Positions 51,140 through 61,062 are shown, numbered from the stretch's first letter. The stretch is 64,000 bases of DNA from JADLCB01 sp964398315 (GCA_964398315.1 CAYNMV010000008.1:37025-101024); one strand, 5' to 3'. The notes: generated by a model not told the origin, from the letters alone. Program-made: numbers and translations.

Positions 51140-51940
51140 TCACCCTTCCCGCCGCACGGGGTTTTCCAGCCGGCCAATTCCTTCAATTTCGACAACCACA
51201 GTATCGCCTTCCTTCAGCCAGACCGGCGGCGTGCGGGCAAAGCCCACGCCCTGCGGGGTACCGGTGAGAATGACGGCGCCGGGACGCAGGGTCATCGTGC
51301 TGCTGAGGCTTTCAATCAGTGCCGGCACATCAAAGATCATGTCGGCGGTGGTATGGTCCTGCATCACCTGCCCATTGAGCAGCGTGCGGATACGCAGGTT
51401 GTTGGGATCGGGCAGCTCATCCCTGGTCACGATGCAGGGGCCAAGGGGACAGAAGCCATCGAAACTCTTGCCGCGAGCAAATTGGCCGCCGCCCAGGTCC
51501 TTGTCGCGCTGCCAGTCGCGGCTGGAAACATCGTTGGCACAGGTATAGCCAAGGACATGGTCCATGGCCCGTTCGCGCGAGACATGCTTGGCGGCTTTGC
51601 CGATGATCACGGCCAGTTCGCATTCATAGTCGATCTGGTCGCTGCGCCGGGGAATCAGAATCGGGGCGCCGGGGTCGTTGAGCGCGTTGGAGCTCTTGAT
51701 GAACAGCATCGGATTGCGGGGAATGGCCGAGCCGCTCTCGGCGGCATGCTCGCGGTAGTTCAAGCCGATGCACAGGATGTCGGTTGGCACCAGCGGCGCC
51801 AGCAGCCGCTCAACCGGCAATACCTCATCGGTGAGGTGATACTCGCCCAGCAGATCCCCCTCGATTCGCCGGGCCGTTTTTTCGTCGACCGGCTGCCCCA
51901 GGCAGATCCGCCCGCCGCTCTGGAATCGAATTATTCGCAT
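51140..51940 (-). CDS. Fumarylacetoacetate hydrolase-family protein
   Basis: 266 residues from ATG 51940 (the open frame continues upstream into the next intergenic region without support). The FAH fold is clear: DILCIGLNYREHAAESGSAI, NPMLFIKSSNALNDPG, QIDYECELAVIIGKAAKHVS (metal-binding acidic residues) and GYTCANDVSSRDWQR, ending VLTGTPQGVGFA-like. The family includes acylpyruvases and oxaloacetate tautomerases. It is immediately downstream of kbl on the same strand (79 bases), possibly an operon. Confidence 0.9.
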   Translation of the reverse strand: MRIIRFQSGGRICLGQPVDEKTARRIEGDLLGEYHLTDEVLPVERLLAPLVPTDILCIGLNYREHAAESGSAIPRNPMLFIKSSNALNDPGAPILIPRRSDQIDYECELAVIIGKAAKHVSRERAMDHVLGYTCANDVSSRDWQRDKDLGGGQFARGKSFDGFCPLGPCIVTRDELPDPNNLRIRTLLNGQVMQDHTTADMIFDVPALIESLSSTMTLRPGAVILTGTPQGVGFARTPPVWLKEGDTVVVEIEGIGRLENPVRREG

Positions 51941-52019
51941 GCTCCAAGCGTAGCGCCCCAGCCCGACAATTGGAAGCGGGCAACATGTCCTCCGGCGATG
52001 CCCCCCTGCCGCCCCCAAC

Positions 52020-53204
52020 CTACAGCCGAAGGGCCGTGCGCACCTCAGCAAAGGCGGCCACGGCCCGCTCCAGGTCCGCCTGCGTATGGGCCGCAGACAT
52101 CTGCGTGCGGATGCGCGCCTTGCCCTGGGGCACCACCGGATATGAAAAGCCGATGACGTAGACGCCCCGTTCCAGCATCGCATCGGCCACTCGCCTGGCC
52201 AGCGCGGCATCGCCGAGCATGATCGGCACGATCGGATGCTCGCCGGGCAGGATGGTATAGCCGCTCTGGCTCATGGCCCGGCGGAACCAGCGGGTGTTGG
52301 CTTCCAGCCGATCGCGCAGCTCGGTGGATTCGCCCAGCAAGTCGATCGCCTCGATGCTGGCGGCGACAATCGGCGGCGCCAGCGTGTTGGAAAACAGGTA
52401 TGGCCGCGAGCGCTGGCGCAGGTATTCGATGATCTCCCGCCGTCCGCTGGTGTATCCGCCACTGGCGCCGCCCAGCGCCTTGCCGAGCGTGCCGGTGATC
52501 AGGTCAATCCTTCCCATCACGCCATGATGTTCGTGCGTGCCCCGACCGCGCGCCCCCATGAACCCGACTGCATGCGAATCATCCACCATCACCAAGGCAT
52601 CATGCCTGTCGGCCAACTCGCAGATGGCGGGCAGGTTGGCGAGGGTGCCATCCATCGAGAAGACGCCATCGGTGGCGATCAGGCGAAAACGGGCGGATTT
52701 GGCCTCGGCCAGCTTCGCCGCCAGATCGGCCATGTCGTTGTTGCGGTAGCGGTAGCGCTGGGCCTTGCACAGGCGAATCCCGTCGATGATGCTCGCATGG
52801 TTCAGCTCATCGGAGAAGACCGCATCTTCTTCACCCAACAGCGTCTCGAACAGCCCGCAGTTGGCATCGAAGCAGGAGGAGTAGAGGATCGTGTCCTCAG
52901 TGCCCAGGAAATCGCTCAGCCGGCGTTCCAGGTCCTTGTGGATGCGCTGGGTGCCGCAGATGAAGCGCACCGATGCCAGGCCATAGCCCCACTCGGCCAG
53001 CCCGCGCTGGGCTGCGGCCACGATACGCGGGTGCTGAGCCAGCCCCAGGTAGTTGTTGGCACACAGGTTGAGCACACCCGCCTGTGTGGGCACATCCACA
53101 TGCGCCCCCTGCGGTGTCGTCAACACGCGCTCGGCCTTGTACAGCCCCTGCTCATGCAACTGCGCGATCTGCTGCTGAAGGTACTGACGCATCCGGTCAT
53201 ACAT
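52020..53204 (-). CDS. kbl: 2-amino-3-ketobutyrate CoA ligase (glycine C-acetyltransferase)
   Basis: 394-residue PLP-dependent alpha-oxoamine synthase. ATG 53204 is chosen since GGGAGG lies 7 bases upstream and the Kbl N-terminus starts there (MYDRMRQYLQQQIAQLHEQG). Key features are LCANNYLGLAQHPRIVAAA, YSSCFDANCGLFETLLGEED, DELNHASIIDGIRLCKA, VMVDDSHAVGFMGARGRG and ITGTLGKALGGASGGYTSGR, with the PLP lysine. It cleaves 2-amino-3-ketobutyrate with CoA to glycine and acetyl-CoA in threonine breakdown. A threonine dehydrogenase gene is not next to it; the close homologue BioF remains a minor alternative. Confidence 0.93.
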   Translation of the reverse strand: MYDRMRQYLQQQIAQLHEQGLYKAERVLTTPQGAHVDVPTQAGVLNLCANNYLGLAQHPRIVAAAQRGLAEWGYGLASVRFICGTQRIHKDLERRLSDFLGTEDTILYSSCFDANCGLFETLLGEEDAVFSDELNHASIIDGIRLCKAQRYRYRNNDMADLAAKLAEAKSARFRLIATDGVFSMDGTLANLPAICELADRHDALVMVDDSHAVGFMGARGRGTHEHHGVMGRIDLITGTLGKALGGASGGYTSGRREIIEYLRQRSRPYLFSNTLAPPIVAASIEAIDLLGESTELRDRLEANTRWFRRAMSQSGYTILPGEHPIVPIMLGDAALARRVADAMLERGVYVIGFSYPVVPQGKARIRTQMSAAHTQADLERAVAAFAEVRTALRL

Positions 53205-53390
53205 GCTCGGCCTCCCGGGAACCTGCCGGCAGTGTAACACGGAACCGGCCCCCGTGGACAGCAGCGCCTTGTGACGGGCTGGGCGGGTTCGCACTGCCGC
53301 AGGAGGTGCTGTGCCCTTCCCGGCGGGCCTGCGGATCGGGACGCTGGCGGTTGCCAAGGAGAGCCTCCCCGCCGTAGCATCGCAGGCATC

Positions 53391-55148
53391 ATGACTCGCA
53401 CCGCGCTATTGGCGCTGCTCGTGGCGATGGGGACCGCGCTGCTGATCCATCCGGGTCCGGCCCGGGGGGAGGTGGACCGCGAGGTGGAGCAGGCCATCGC
53501 TCAGCTTGGCTCGGAAGATCCGGCCCAGCGCCGGGCCGCCGCCGAGCGCATCGCCGAGATCGGCCTGGAGGCGCGGGCAGCGCTGCTGAAGGCGGTTGAT
53601 TCGCCCGATCCAGCCATTGCCCAGGCAGCGCGATCGTTGCTGCGCACGCTGCCCTGGCACACCCCCGATGACCCGCCCGAAGTCCGCCAGCACCTGGAAA
53701 TGTACGCCGCCGCCAGCTCCGATGAGCGCCGGCAGATCATCACCCACCTGTCGCAGCTGCGCAGCGACAGCGCGGCGGCTGCCCTGCTGCGCATCTTGAG
53801 CGAGGAGCCCAGCGCCTCCCTGCGCTGGCTGGTGGTGCGCATCGCCATCGAACGGCCGGACCTGATTACGCTTACGGCCCTGGGCAATCTCGAGGAGAAG
53901 CCGGGCAATGCCCCGCTGCTGGCGGCGATGGGATGGGGCTGGCGGCAGAGCGACCGCCCGCGGGCTGAGCGCCTGATCCGCCGGGCACTGGAGCTGGAAG
54001 CCCAGTCGCCCAGCGAGGATTACGATGCGATCTACGGTCCGTGGCGCTGGTTGATGAACCGCACGCTGGCCCGGGGTGAACCAGAGGCGGCAGCCGAGTT
54101 GTGCCGGCTGGTGGCCACCCGACACGCCGCGCTGCATCCCGAGCGCGATTCATGGGCGCTGCGCGAGCTGTTCTCGCTGCACGCCCGCATCGGCCCGCTG
54201 GCCTCGTTCCAACAGGACCTGCAGCGCTTTGCCCTGCGGCTGCGCAGCCCGGTGGATCTTTACCTCGTCGCCGCGGGCCTGCGCCAGCATGGCGATGCCC
54301 TGCTGGCCGGGCCGATCGAGCAGGCCGCGTTCCTGCAAAGCGCCTGCGCGCCGTCCCAGCGCCTGCAGAATGCATGGCTGCTGATGCAGCTCAACTGGAT
54401 CGCGCCGGCCGAGCGCGAGCTGCTGGCACTGTTGAGCGAGCCCTCGCTTGAAGCGGGCGTGCCCGAGCCGCTGCACGAGGCGTACCGCGCTTCGGCTCTG
54501 ACCAGCCTGGCCTACCTGGCTGGCCTGGCGGGGCATGATGCCCTGGCGGCCCGGCGCTGGGAGCAGGCGATCCCCGCCCTGCGCGAGTTCCGCGATGCCC
54601 GCATACCGGGCCAGGCGATCGAGGGCGATGCCACCGTGCATGCCCGCGAGCAGATGCTCTGGCGGCGTCTGCGGGTGGCCCGGGCGGCCGGGGATGCACG
54701 GGAGGCTGATGAACTGGTGGATGAACTGGCTCGCCTGGGTGTGGCCGATGCCGACGTCCTGCACGAGCTGATCCCCGAACTGGTCGCTCGCGGCCGCGAG
54801 GAGGATGCCCAGCGGCTGTTCGAGGCCGCCTACCAACTGTTCAAGGTCTCCCTCGAGCAGGCGCCGCAGGAAGCCGAGCCGATGAACAACCTGGCGTGGC
54901 TGTGCGCCCGTGCGGGCCGACGGCTGGATGAAGCTCTGCGGCTGGCCAGCCGGGCGGTGGAGTTGGAGCCTGACAACGCCGCCTACCTCGACACCCTGGC
55001 CGAGGTCCATTTCGCACGCGGCGAGGCCGCCCGCGCGGTGGAGCTGGAACAGCAGGCGCTGCGCCTGCGCCCGGGCGATCCGTTCATGCAGCGCCAGCTG
55101 GCCCGTTTTCGCGCTGGCGCGGCCACCCGCCCCGCCGCCCAGCCCTGA
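53391..55148 (+). CDS. Secreted HEAT- and TPR-repeat protein
   Basis: 585 residues from ATG 53391, with a signal peptide (MTRTALLALLVAMGTALLI) cleaved after about P-A-R-G. The N-terminal 170 residues contain HEAT-like repeats (AIAQLGSEDPAQRRAAAERI, then SPDPAIAQAARSLLRTLP). The C-terminal part has TPR-like repeats, ending with PMNNLAWLCARAGRRLDEAL and NAAYLDTLAEVHFARGEAAR. It is probably a periplasmic protein-protein interaction scaffold. It is divergent from kbl by 187 bases. The partner is unknown. Confidence 0.8.
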   Translation: MTRTALLALLVAMGTALLIHPGPARGEVDREVEQAIAQLGSEDPAQRRAAAERIAEIGLEARAALLKAVDSPDPAIAQAARSLLRTLPWHTPDDPPEVRQHLEMYAAASSDERRQIITHLSQLRSDSAAAALLRILSEEPSASLRWLVVRIAIERPDLITLTALGNLEEKPGNAPLLAAMGWGWRQSDRPRAERLIRRALELEAQSPSEDYDAIYGPWRWLMNRTLARGEPEAAAELCRLVATRHAALHPERDSWALRELFSLHARIGPLASFQQDLQRFALRLRSPVDLYLVAAGLRQHGDALLAGPIEQAAFLQSACAPSQRLQNAWLLMQLNWIAPAERELLALLSEPSLEAGVPEPLHEAYRASALTSLAYLAGLAGHDALAARRWEQAIPALREFRDARIPGQAIEGDATVHAREQMLWRRLRVARAAGDAREADELVDELARLGVADADVLHELIPELVARGREEDAQRLFEAAYQLFKVSLEQAPQEAEPMNNLAWLCARAGRRLDEALRLASRAVELEPDNAAYLDTLAEVHFARGEAARAVELEQQALRLRPGDPFMQRQLARFRAGAATRPAAQP

Positions 55149-55226
55149 GCGCACCTGCGCCCGCGGCCCGGGGCCACAGTCGCGGGCCCCGGGCCGCCGC
55201 CAGCGCAGGCGGATCATCGCATCGGC

Positions 55227-56129
55227 CTAGAAGCTCGTGCTGATGCTGACCATGCCGGTGAGGAAGTTGTCATCGGGGTTGCCGGGGATGGCATCCTCAT
55301 CGGTGATGTAGTAGGTCAGGTTGATGGCCGCGTTCCACTGGCCGTACTCGGCGGGGATAAACGCCAGCGGCACACCCAGCGTCGCCCCGATCGAGGCATA
55401 GGCCCAGCCGCTGTCGCCGCCGTGGTAGTCATCGGTAAAGAAGGCGATGCTGGCCGGCAGCGTCAGCGTCAGGCCATAGTCGCCCTCGGTCAGCTGAAAC
55501 ACCGGCGCGATCCCCAGCACAAACGCCTCGGCCTCTTCCTGGTCGCCGTTGCCATCGATCCGCAGGTGAGCGATCAGCGAAGGGTTCAGCGCAAAGCCCT
55601 CGAACAGCAGATCCGAATCATCGAACGCGATACTCAGATCGACACTGCGCTCCGTATCCGAAGCGTAATACCATTCCTGGTACTTCACACCGAGCGTGAA
55701 CCGGTCGATCGTCCAGGCCAGGCCGACGTACACATCGATCTCCTGCAGCGAACCGCCCAGCGGGCTGTCCCCGTTGTCGTTGATGTCGCTCCAGAAGCCG
55801 AAGTTCAGCGTGAAGGGCTCGAGATCGATCGCCACATCCGCCCAGACGAAGTGCGTTGCCTCATCGCTGTAGAAATCGTTGCCCGCGCCCCAGATATCCA
55901 GGCCATAACAGACAAAGTGCGAGGCGTAGTCGTAACCCAGTGTCAGGCCGATCTTCTCCCCGACCACCGGCTCGGCCGGGATCACCCCCGCCGACTGCTG
56001 GACACCCGGCGCAATCGCCTCTGCCTGGGGCACGGCCGGTGCGGGGGGCTCAGCCTGTGCCCAAACCAGTGTGTGCGCAATCAGAGTGCAGGCGCCCGCC
56101 AGCAGCGAGCGCGAAACCAAACGTGGCAT
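55227..56129 (-). CDS. Outer-membrane beta-barrel protein, unknown substrate
   Basis: 300 residues from ATG 56129 with AAGGAG 8 bases upstream. The signal peptide is MPRLVSRSLLAGACTLIAHT. A Pro/Ala-rich stretch of about 40 residues is followed by amphipathic strands typical of a barrel: KIGLTLGYDYASHFVCYGLD, HFVWADVAIDLEPFTLNFGF, EIDVYVGLAWTIDRFTLGVK and WNAAINLTYYIT, ending in phenylalanine (VSISTSF). It resembles the outer-membrane barrel families seen repeatedly in planctomycetes. It is convergent with the HEAT/TPR gene. Confidence 0.8.
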   Translation of the reverse strand: MPRLVSRSLLAGACTLIAHTLVWAQAEPPAPAVPQAEAIAPGVQQSAGVIPAEPVVGEKIGLTLGYDYASHFVCYGLDIWGAGNDFYSDEATHFVWADVAIDLEPFTLNFGFWSDINDNGDSPLGGSLQEIDVYVGLAWTIDRFTLGVKYQEWYYASDTERSVDLSIAFDDSDLLFEGFALNPSLIAHLRIDGNGDQEEAEAFVLGIAPVFQLTEGDYGLTLTLPASIAFFTDDYHGGDSGWAYASIGATLGVPLAFIPAEYGQWNAAINLTYYITDEDAIPGNPDDNFLTGMVSISTSF

Positions 56130-56593
56130 AGCCCGTTCTCCTTCTCGTCCCCTCACCGATGCTGTGCGCCCATTCGCCGCGCAGCGGCGGAGCCATCTGT
56201 CCGCCGGATCGAGGAGCGTGGTGTGGAACTGTTCTTCATGGAGTGTGCAGACGGTCGGTCGGTTGCCCACCACATAGGCAATCGCCGTGCCAGAGCCGAA
56301 AACACCCCTGACTGCCTCGCATCGCCATCCCCGCTGTCCCGCAGTGCGCAAAGATTCAGCAGGCCGCGCGGATCGCATCGCCGGCTGCGCCTTTTGTGGT
56401 CGATGCCCCCTGCCCGCCCAACCGCCGGGCAAGTGTGCGTGTGCCAGCAAGAACCTGCTGCACATGGGTGCTAACCTGTTGCCCGCTTGCACGAGCCGGC
56501 CGTGCAGGGGCAACACTCCCCCGCCGTACGCCGCCGGGGGCGGTGGGCGGGCTGCGCCTTCAGTGGACGCGGGCGCTGGCGTATCATGCCCGC
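56130..56593. other. Intergenic region between the barrel gene and hemB
   Basis: 464 bases separate two divergent genes. I find no convincing gene, RNA or strong promoter pair. The open frames across it are continuations of the flanking genes in unlikely reading frames. Confidence 0.5.
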
Positions 56594-57610
56594 ATGCCCC
56601 ACTCGCTTCCCATTCGCCTGCGCCGGCTGCGGCGCAGCCCGATCCTGCGCTCGATGCTCCAGCGCGTGCGCCTGTCGATCAGCGATTTCATCCTGCCGGT
56701 GTTTGTCTGTGAAGGCACGGGCATCCAGCGCCCGGTTCGCTCGATGCCCGGTGTGTGCCAGATGTCGATCGATGTGGCTCTGGACTGGCTGGGCCAGCGC
56801 GCGGCCGAAGGCTTTCGCGCTTTCCTGGTCTTCGGCGTGATCGAGCGGGCACAGAAGGATGCCACCGGCTCGCCCGCGCTCGATCCCGACAACATCGTCT
56901 GCCGGCTGCTGCGGGCAGCGCGGCAGTCCCAGTTGCCCATGCTTGCGATCACGGATCTGTGCTTCTGCGAGTACACCGATCACGGCCACTGCGGCCCGCT
57001 CACCGCCGACCGCAGCACCGTGGACAACGATGCCACGCTGGCTGGCCTGGTGCAGCAGGCGATCCACCATGCCTGGGCGGGTGCTGACCTGATCGCCCCC
57101 AGCGGCATGATGGATGGGATGATCAGCCCCCTGCGCAGGGGGCTGGATGAAGCGGGTTTCGTCGATGTCCCGCTGCTCAGCTATGCCGTCAAGTATGCCA
57201 GCGCCTTCTACGGCCCTTTCCGCGAGGCGGCCGATTCGGCCCCCGGCTTTGGCGATCGCCGCAGCTACCAGATGGACCCGGCCCGCGGTGTGGAAGAGGC
57301 CCTGCACGAGGTGGAGCTGGACCTGGCCGAAGGGGCTGATCTGGTGATGGTCAAGCCCGCGATGGCCTACCTGGATATCCTCGCGGCCGTTCGCCAGCGC
57401 GTGCGCGTGCCGGTGGTGGCCTATCACACCAGCGCGGAATACAGCCTGATCGAAGCCGCCGCCGCCCAGGGCTGGATCGACCGCGATCGCCTCCTGCTGG
57501 AAAGCCTCATCGCCATCAAGCGTGCCGGGGCGGATCTGATCATCAGCTACCACGGTGAAGTGCTGGCCAGGCTCCTGTCCGCACCGGCCGATGCGCCCGA
57601 ACCTGCTTGA
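56594..57610 (+). CDS. hemB: Delta-aminolevulinic acid dehydratase (porphobilinogen synthase)
   Basis: 338 residues; condenses two ALA molecules in heme synthesis. ATG 56594 starts the family N-terminus (RLRRLRRSPILRSMLQRVRL). Typical parts are ISDFILPVFVCEGTG, the zinc-type segment CFCEYTDHGHCG, IAPSGMMDGMISPLRRGLDE, SYAVKYASAFYGPFREA with the first Schiff-base lysine, and LVMVKPAMAYLDIL with the second. The C-terminus ends with LIISYHGEVLARLL. Length is normal. Confidence 0.96.
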   Translation: MPHSLPIRLRRLRRSPILRSMLQRVRLSISDFILPVFVCEGTGIQRPVRSMPGVCQMSIDVALDWLGQRAAEGFRAFLVFGVIERAQKDATGSPALDPDNIVCRLLRAARQSQLPMLAITDLCFCEYTDHGHCGPLTADRSTVDNDATLAGLVQQAIHHAWAGADLIAPSGMMDGMISPLRRGLDEAGFVDVPLLSYAVKYASAFYGPFREAADSAPGFGDRRSYQMDPARGVEEALHEVELDLAEGADLVMVKPAMAYLDILAAVRQRVRVPVVAYHTSAEYSLIEAAAAQGWIDRDRLLLESLIAIKRAGADLIISYHGEVLARLLSAPADAPEPA

Positions 57611-57717
57611 GCCGCGTCACCGCCCCCATGCCCCAGACGATAATGGCAAAGCGCCCCCGTACTGGAGCAATGCGCCCCGGCCCAGCCCATCCATCTCCTG
57701 GCGCGGGGGTCGGGGGC

Positions 57718-57817
57718 NNNNNNNNNNNNNNNNNNNNNNNNNNNNNNNNNNNNNNNNNNNNNNNNNNNNNNNNNNNNNNNNNNNNNNNNNNNNNNNNNNN
57801 NNNNNNNNNNNNNNNNN
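57718..57817. other. Assembly gap of 100 Ns
   Basis: A run of exactly 100 undefined bases, the usual placeholder for a scaffold gap of unknown size. It interrupts the 5' part of the histidine-phosphatase gene. Confidence 0.99.
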
Positions 57818-58350
57818 GGCTTAGCGGTGTGCTGGCCGAACAACTGCGTCCGCACGCGCTGGGGGTGATCGTCTCCAGCCCCGAGCCCAAGGCGCAGCAG
57901 ACCGCCGAGATCATCGCGCAGGCGCTGGGCATTCCAACTGAGGTGGAGGCCGACCTGGCCGAGCACGATCGCAGCAGCGTGCCGCTGATGCCCACGCGTG
58001 AGTTTATCTCGATGATGGCGCTGCTGTTCAATCGCCCGCGCCAGTGCGTGCTGGGCGGTGAGAGCGCGGAGCAGGCCCTTAAACGCTTCAGCCGGGCGAT
58101 TGATCGCCTGCTCGATCGCCACGGCCAGCGCAACCTGGCGATCGTCTCACACGGCACGGTGCTGGCGCTCTACGCCGCCCGCCTGCTGGAGACCGATCCC
58201 TTCACCCTCTGGCGCCAGATGGCCCAGCCGGCCTACCTCATCTTCCAGCGCCCCAACATGGATCTGCTGCTCCGCCAGGACCGCCTCGACCCGCCCGCCC
58301 CTTCATTGGCAGAAGGCCACCCCCCGGGCTCGCAGCGGGCCCTGGGCTAA
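57818..58350 (+). CDS. Histidine-phosphatase-family protein, 5' end in gap
   Basis: About 176 residues of the C-terminal part are visible. Motifs of the phosphoglycerate-mutase/SixA superfamily are present: VIVSSPEPKAQQTAEIIAQA (S-S-x-x-x-R/K-x-x-Q-T-A region), a conserved glutamate stretch DLAEHDRSS, and NLAIVSHGTVLALYAARLL with the second catalytic histidine. The N-terminal R-H-G motif should lie in the gap. The reading frame continues without stop from the gap to TAA 58350. The substrate is unknown. Confidence 0.8.
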
Positions 58351-58378
58351 GCCATGCCCCAACCGGCGCAACCCACTG

Positions 58379-58396
58379 CTGGCGCGATTGCGCCAG
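58379..58396. terminator. Hairpin between convergent genes
   Basis: CTGGCGC and GCGCCAG form a perfect 7-base stem around GATT, between the histidine-phosphatase and surface-protein stops. There is no T tract, so termination is suggested only by position. Confidence 0.45.
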
Positions 58397-58413
58397 TCGT
58401 CTGCGAGCCGCTC

Positions 58414-61062
58414 TTAAACCACCCAGGTCTGTACCGCGCCAGAGGGGGCATGGCGCAGGACCAGTTCGGGCGCTTCATCGCCATGCACGTCGGCCAGGCC
58501 GATGAAGCGCCAGCCCGCGCCGGGGGCAGGGCCGAGGGGGTGGAACGCGAGGAAATTGGTCCCGCGCATGAGCCAGGCGGCGGTGCGGTGGGTCTGCTGG
58601 TTGGTCCAGAGCAGGTCGGCGTGGCCATCGCCATCAACATCGCCCACGGCATCGAGCCGCCAGTCGAGGTTGCGGGCCACCGGGCCCAGGCCAGTCACGC
58701 TGCGGACGGTGTTCTTGACCATGAACCAGACGACCGCCTGGCCTGTGTGGTCATTGCGCCAGACCAGGTCATCGTTGCCATCGCGGTCGATGTCGCCTGT
58801 GCCGGCGACGCGCCAGCCGGCGGCCAGCGGGGTGGTGGGCACCGGATGCAGGCCGATCAGCCCGCGCTCATCCACTCGCCACAGCAGCAGCCGGCCGGTG
58901 GACTGATTGCGCCAGACCAGGTCTACCTGATCCAGGCCGTTGTAGATGCCCGCCCCTTCCAGCAGCCAGCGCGGATCGCTGATGGACGGCAGGTGCACGG
59001 TGCGGCGGACGCTGCCGGTGGCATCCAGCAGGTGGATGAAATTGTCGCCGGTGGCCGGATCGTGCCAGACCAGGTCGGTCCGGCCATCGCGGTCTACATC
59101 GGCCAGGGCCGACAGGGCCGCGGTGGCGCTGTGCTGGGGCTGGAGGGTCGGGCCGGCCGAGACGCTGTGGGCATGCACACCGCTGGCGCTGGTGAGGTAG
59201 TGGGCGTTGCCGTTGTAGCGCGCGGCCAGGGCATGCGGGCCGACCGCCAGCGTGTTGATCGTGAGGATCGCCTGGCCATCAGCGCCAATCGGCGCAGTGC
59301 CCAGCAGCGTGCTGCCATCGTAGAAGTTGACCGTGCCGCCGAGCGGGGCATCAAACTGGCCCGGCAGGCGGGCAACCGTGGCGGTGAGGGTAATCGGCTG
59401 GCCGAGGTTGGAACGCGGACCGCTGAGGGTGAGCGTGGTGAGGGTGGGGAAGAAGCGGCCCTGGATCAGGCGGGTCAGGCGGGAGGCGGTGGCCTGACTG
59501 GGGGTGAAAGTGCCATCGCCGCTGTAGACAGCGCGCACTTCGGATGGGCCGATGGGGAAATCGGCGGTCTGAAGCTGGGCCCGGCCCTCGCCATCGAGGG
59601 CAAACGTGCCCAGGGAGCGGTCGTTGATGAACAGCTCCACGTGGCCGGTGGGTGTGCCGGCGGGGATGCCCAGCCCCACCACCCGCGCGATGATGAGGGC
59701 GGATTCACCGGCGAAGCCCGAAGGGGGCGCCAGGAACAGTTGGGTTTCGGTCTGGCCGGCGAGGATGACCCGCACGCGCACGCCTTCGGAGCGGCTGGGC
59801 AACAGCGCCTGGTCCGAATCGCCGCTGTAAACGGCATGGAACTGCACGCTGCCGCGCAGGGGCAGGTCAGTGACGGACAGGGTGGCGCGGCCGGCGGCAT
59901 CCAGCGGCACGGTGGCAAGCAGCACATCATCGCGGAAGAACTGCACGCTGCCGGCAGTGATGACGCCGGGCGCGTTGCCGGGCTGGACCTGGGCGCTGAG
60001 GGTGATGCCCTGCCCCGGCTCGACGACGGTGCTGGAGGCGGTCAGCAGGGTGTGGGTGGTGATATCCGAACCGAGCACGGTGAGGGCGATGTCGTTGCCA
60101 TCGCCGCCGGTGTAGGTGATGGCCACCTCGCGATCAAGGATGGTAAAGGTTGCGCCCTCGGGCAGGCCGGCGAAGGTGCCGTTGATGGGATCGGTGCCAT
60201 CGTTGGCCAGCAGGATGAAGCTGTCGCCGATGGCCGGAGGATCGATGTAGGTGGCCGACAGGGTGGCCCCGCCGAGCGAGACAGTGCCGTTGACGATCTG
60301 CGTGCCGCCGGGCGCGCCCAGCACCGGGCGGAAGAAGGTGGCCTCGGTGAGGGCCAGGTCGCCGTCGATGATGGGCAGGCCATCGAACACCAGCCCCTGG
60401 GCGGGCTGCACGGGTGTGCCCAGCGAGCCAAAGGCCGCGCCGAAGGTGAGGTTGCCGATGCGCCCGCGGCCGCTGACCTCGCCGCTCTGGATGATCAAAT
60501 CGCTCTGCGGCTGGCGGCCGTTGATGCTGATGCCCCCGCCTTCAATGACGGTGGAGCCGGTATAGGTGTTGTCGGCATTCAGGCGGAGGTTATGGCCGAA
60601 CTTGGTAATCCCCCCGCTGCCGCTGAGCGGGCCATTCAGGATCAGGGCCAGGCCATCGGTGGAAGAAGCGCCGGCGGTTTCGATGCGCACGTTGTCGGCC
60701 AGGCGGATGGGATTGGCGATGCGGTGCGAGCCGGCGGTCAGGTCGGCGGTGATCCGGCCGGTGAGGGTCAGTGGCTGGCCCTGGATCTGGTAACTGCCTG
60801 CGCCCAGGCGCAGGGCGTCGATGGGCAGATCACCGATATCGTTGGTGGTGGTGAAGCGCTGGGCATCGGCGGGGAAGTCCAGCTCGATGGCGCTTTCGCC
60901 GGGCGCTGGTGCCCCACCCTGCCAGTTGGACGGATTGGACCAGTTGCCATCGACAGCGCCGGTCCAGATATGCACCGCCAGCAGACGACGTGCTTCGAGA
61001 CTCTCGAACCCGATTGGCCCAGCGTTGCCAGCGCGGGGTGCGGTCAACTGCTTCGTGCCCAA
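58414..61062 (-). CDS. Large surface protein: LExRxLL start, autotransporter-type beta-helix, Ig-like repeats, FG-GAP/VCBS end
   Basis: 882 residues from TTG 61062, chosen because AGGAGAG stands about 5 bases upstream; a longer frame runs into the endonuclease V gene on the other strand. Residues about 15-30 carry GPIGFESLEARRLLAV, the planctomycete L-E-x-R-x-L-L export-type motif. A beta-helix region follows (LILNGPLSGSGGITKFGHNL and ADNTYTGSTVIEGGGISI). Then come about three Ig-like domains with Y-S-G-D or Y-N-G-N loops (FHAVYSGDSDQALLPS). The C-terminal FG-GAP/VCBS-type repeats read ADVDRDGRTDLVWHD and GDIDRDGNDDLVWRN. It is probably exported and cell-surface located; adhesion or binding is inferred. 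Confidence 0.85.
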   Translation of the reverse strand: MGTKQLTAPRAGNAGPIGFESLEARRLLAVHIWTGAVDGNWSNPSNWQGGAPAPGESAIELDFPADAQRFTTTNDIGDLPIDALRLGAGSYQIQGQPLTLTGRITADLTAGSHRIANPIRLADNVRIETAGASSTDGLALILNGPLSGSGGITKFGHNLRLNADNTYTGSTVIEGGGISINGRQPQSDLIIQSGEVSGRGRIGNLTFGAAFGSLGTPVQPAQGLVFDGLPIIDGDLALTEATFFRPVLGAPGGTQIVNGTVSLGGATLSATYIDPPAIGDSFILLANDGTDPINGTFAGLPEGATFTILDREVAITYTGGDGNDIALTVLGSDITTHTLLTASSTVVEPGQGITLSAQVQPGNAPGVITAGSVQFFRDDVLLATVPLDAAGRATLSVTDLPLRGSVQFHAVYSGDSDQALLPSRSEGVRVRVILAGQTETQLFLAPPSGFAGESALIIARVVGLGIPAGTPTGHVELFINDRSLGTFALDGEGRAQLQTADFPIGPSEVRAVYSGDGTFTPSQATASRLTRLIQGRFFPTLTTLTLSGPRSNLGQPITLTATVARLPGQFDAPLGGTVNFYDGSTLLGTAPIGADGQAILTINTLAVGPHALAARYNGNAHYLTSASGVHAHSVSAGPTLQPQHSATAALSALADVDRDGRTDLVWHDPATGDNFIHLLDATGSVRRTVHLPSISDPRWLLEGAGIYNGLDQVDLVWRNQSTGRLLLWRVDERGLIGLHPVPTTPLAAGWRVAGTGDIDRDGNDDLVWRNDHTGQAVVWFMVKNTVRSVTGLGPVARNLDWRLDAVGDVDGDGHADLLWTNQQTHRTAAWLMRGTNFLAFHPLGPAPGAGWRFIGLADVHGDEAPELVLRHAPSGAVQTWVV

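Noticed and set aside
56130..56593. Riboswitch or leader RNA upstream of hemB
   Set aside because: No conserved RNA pattern or stable hairpin-terminator arrangement could be seen.
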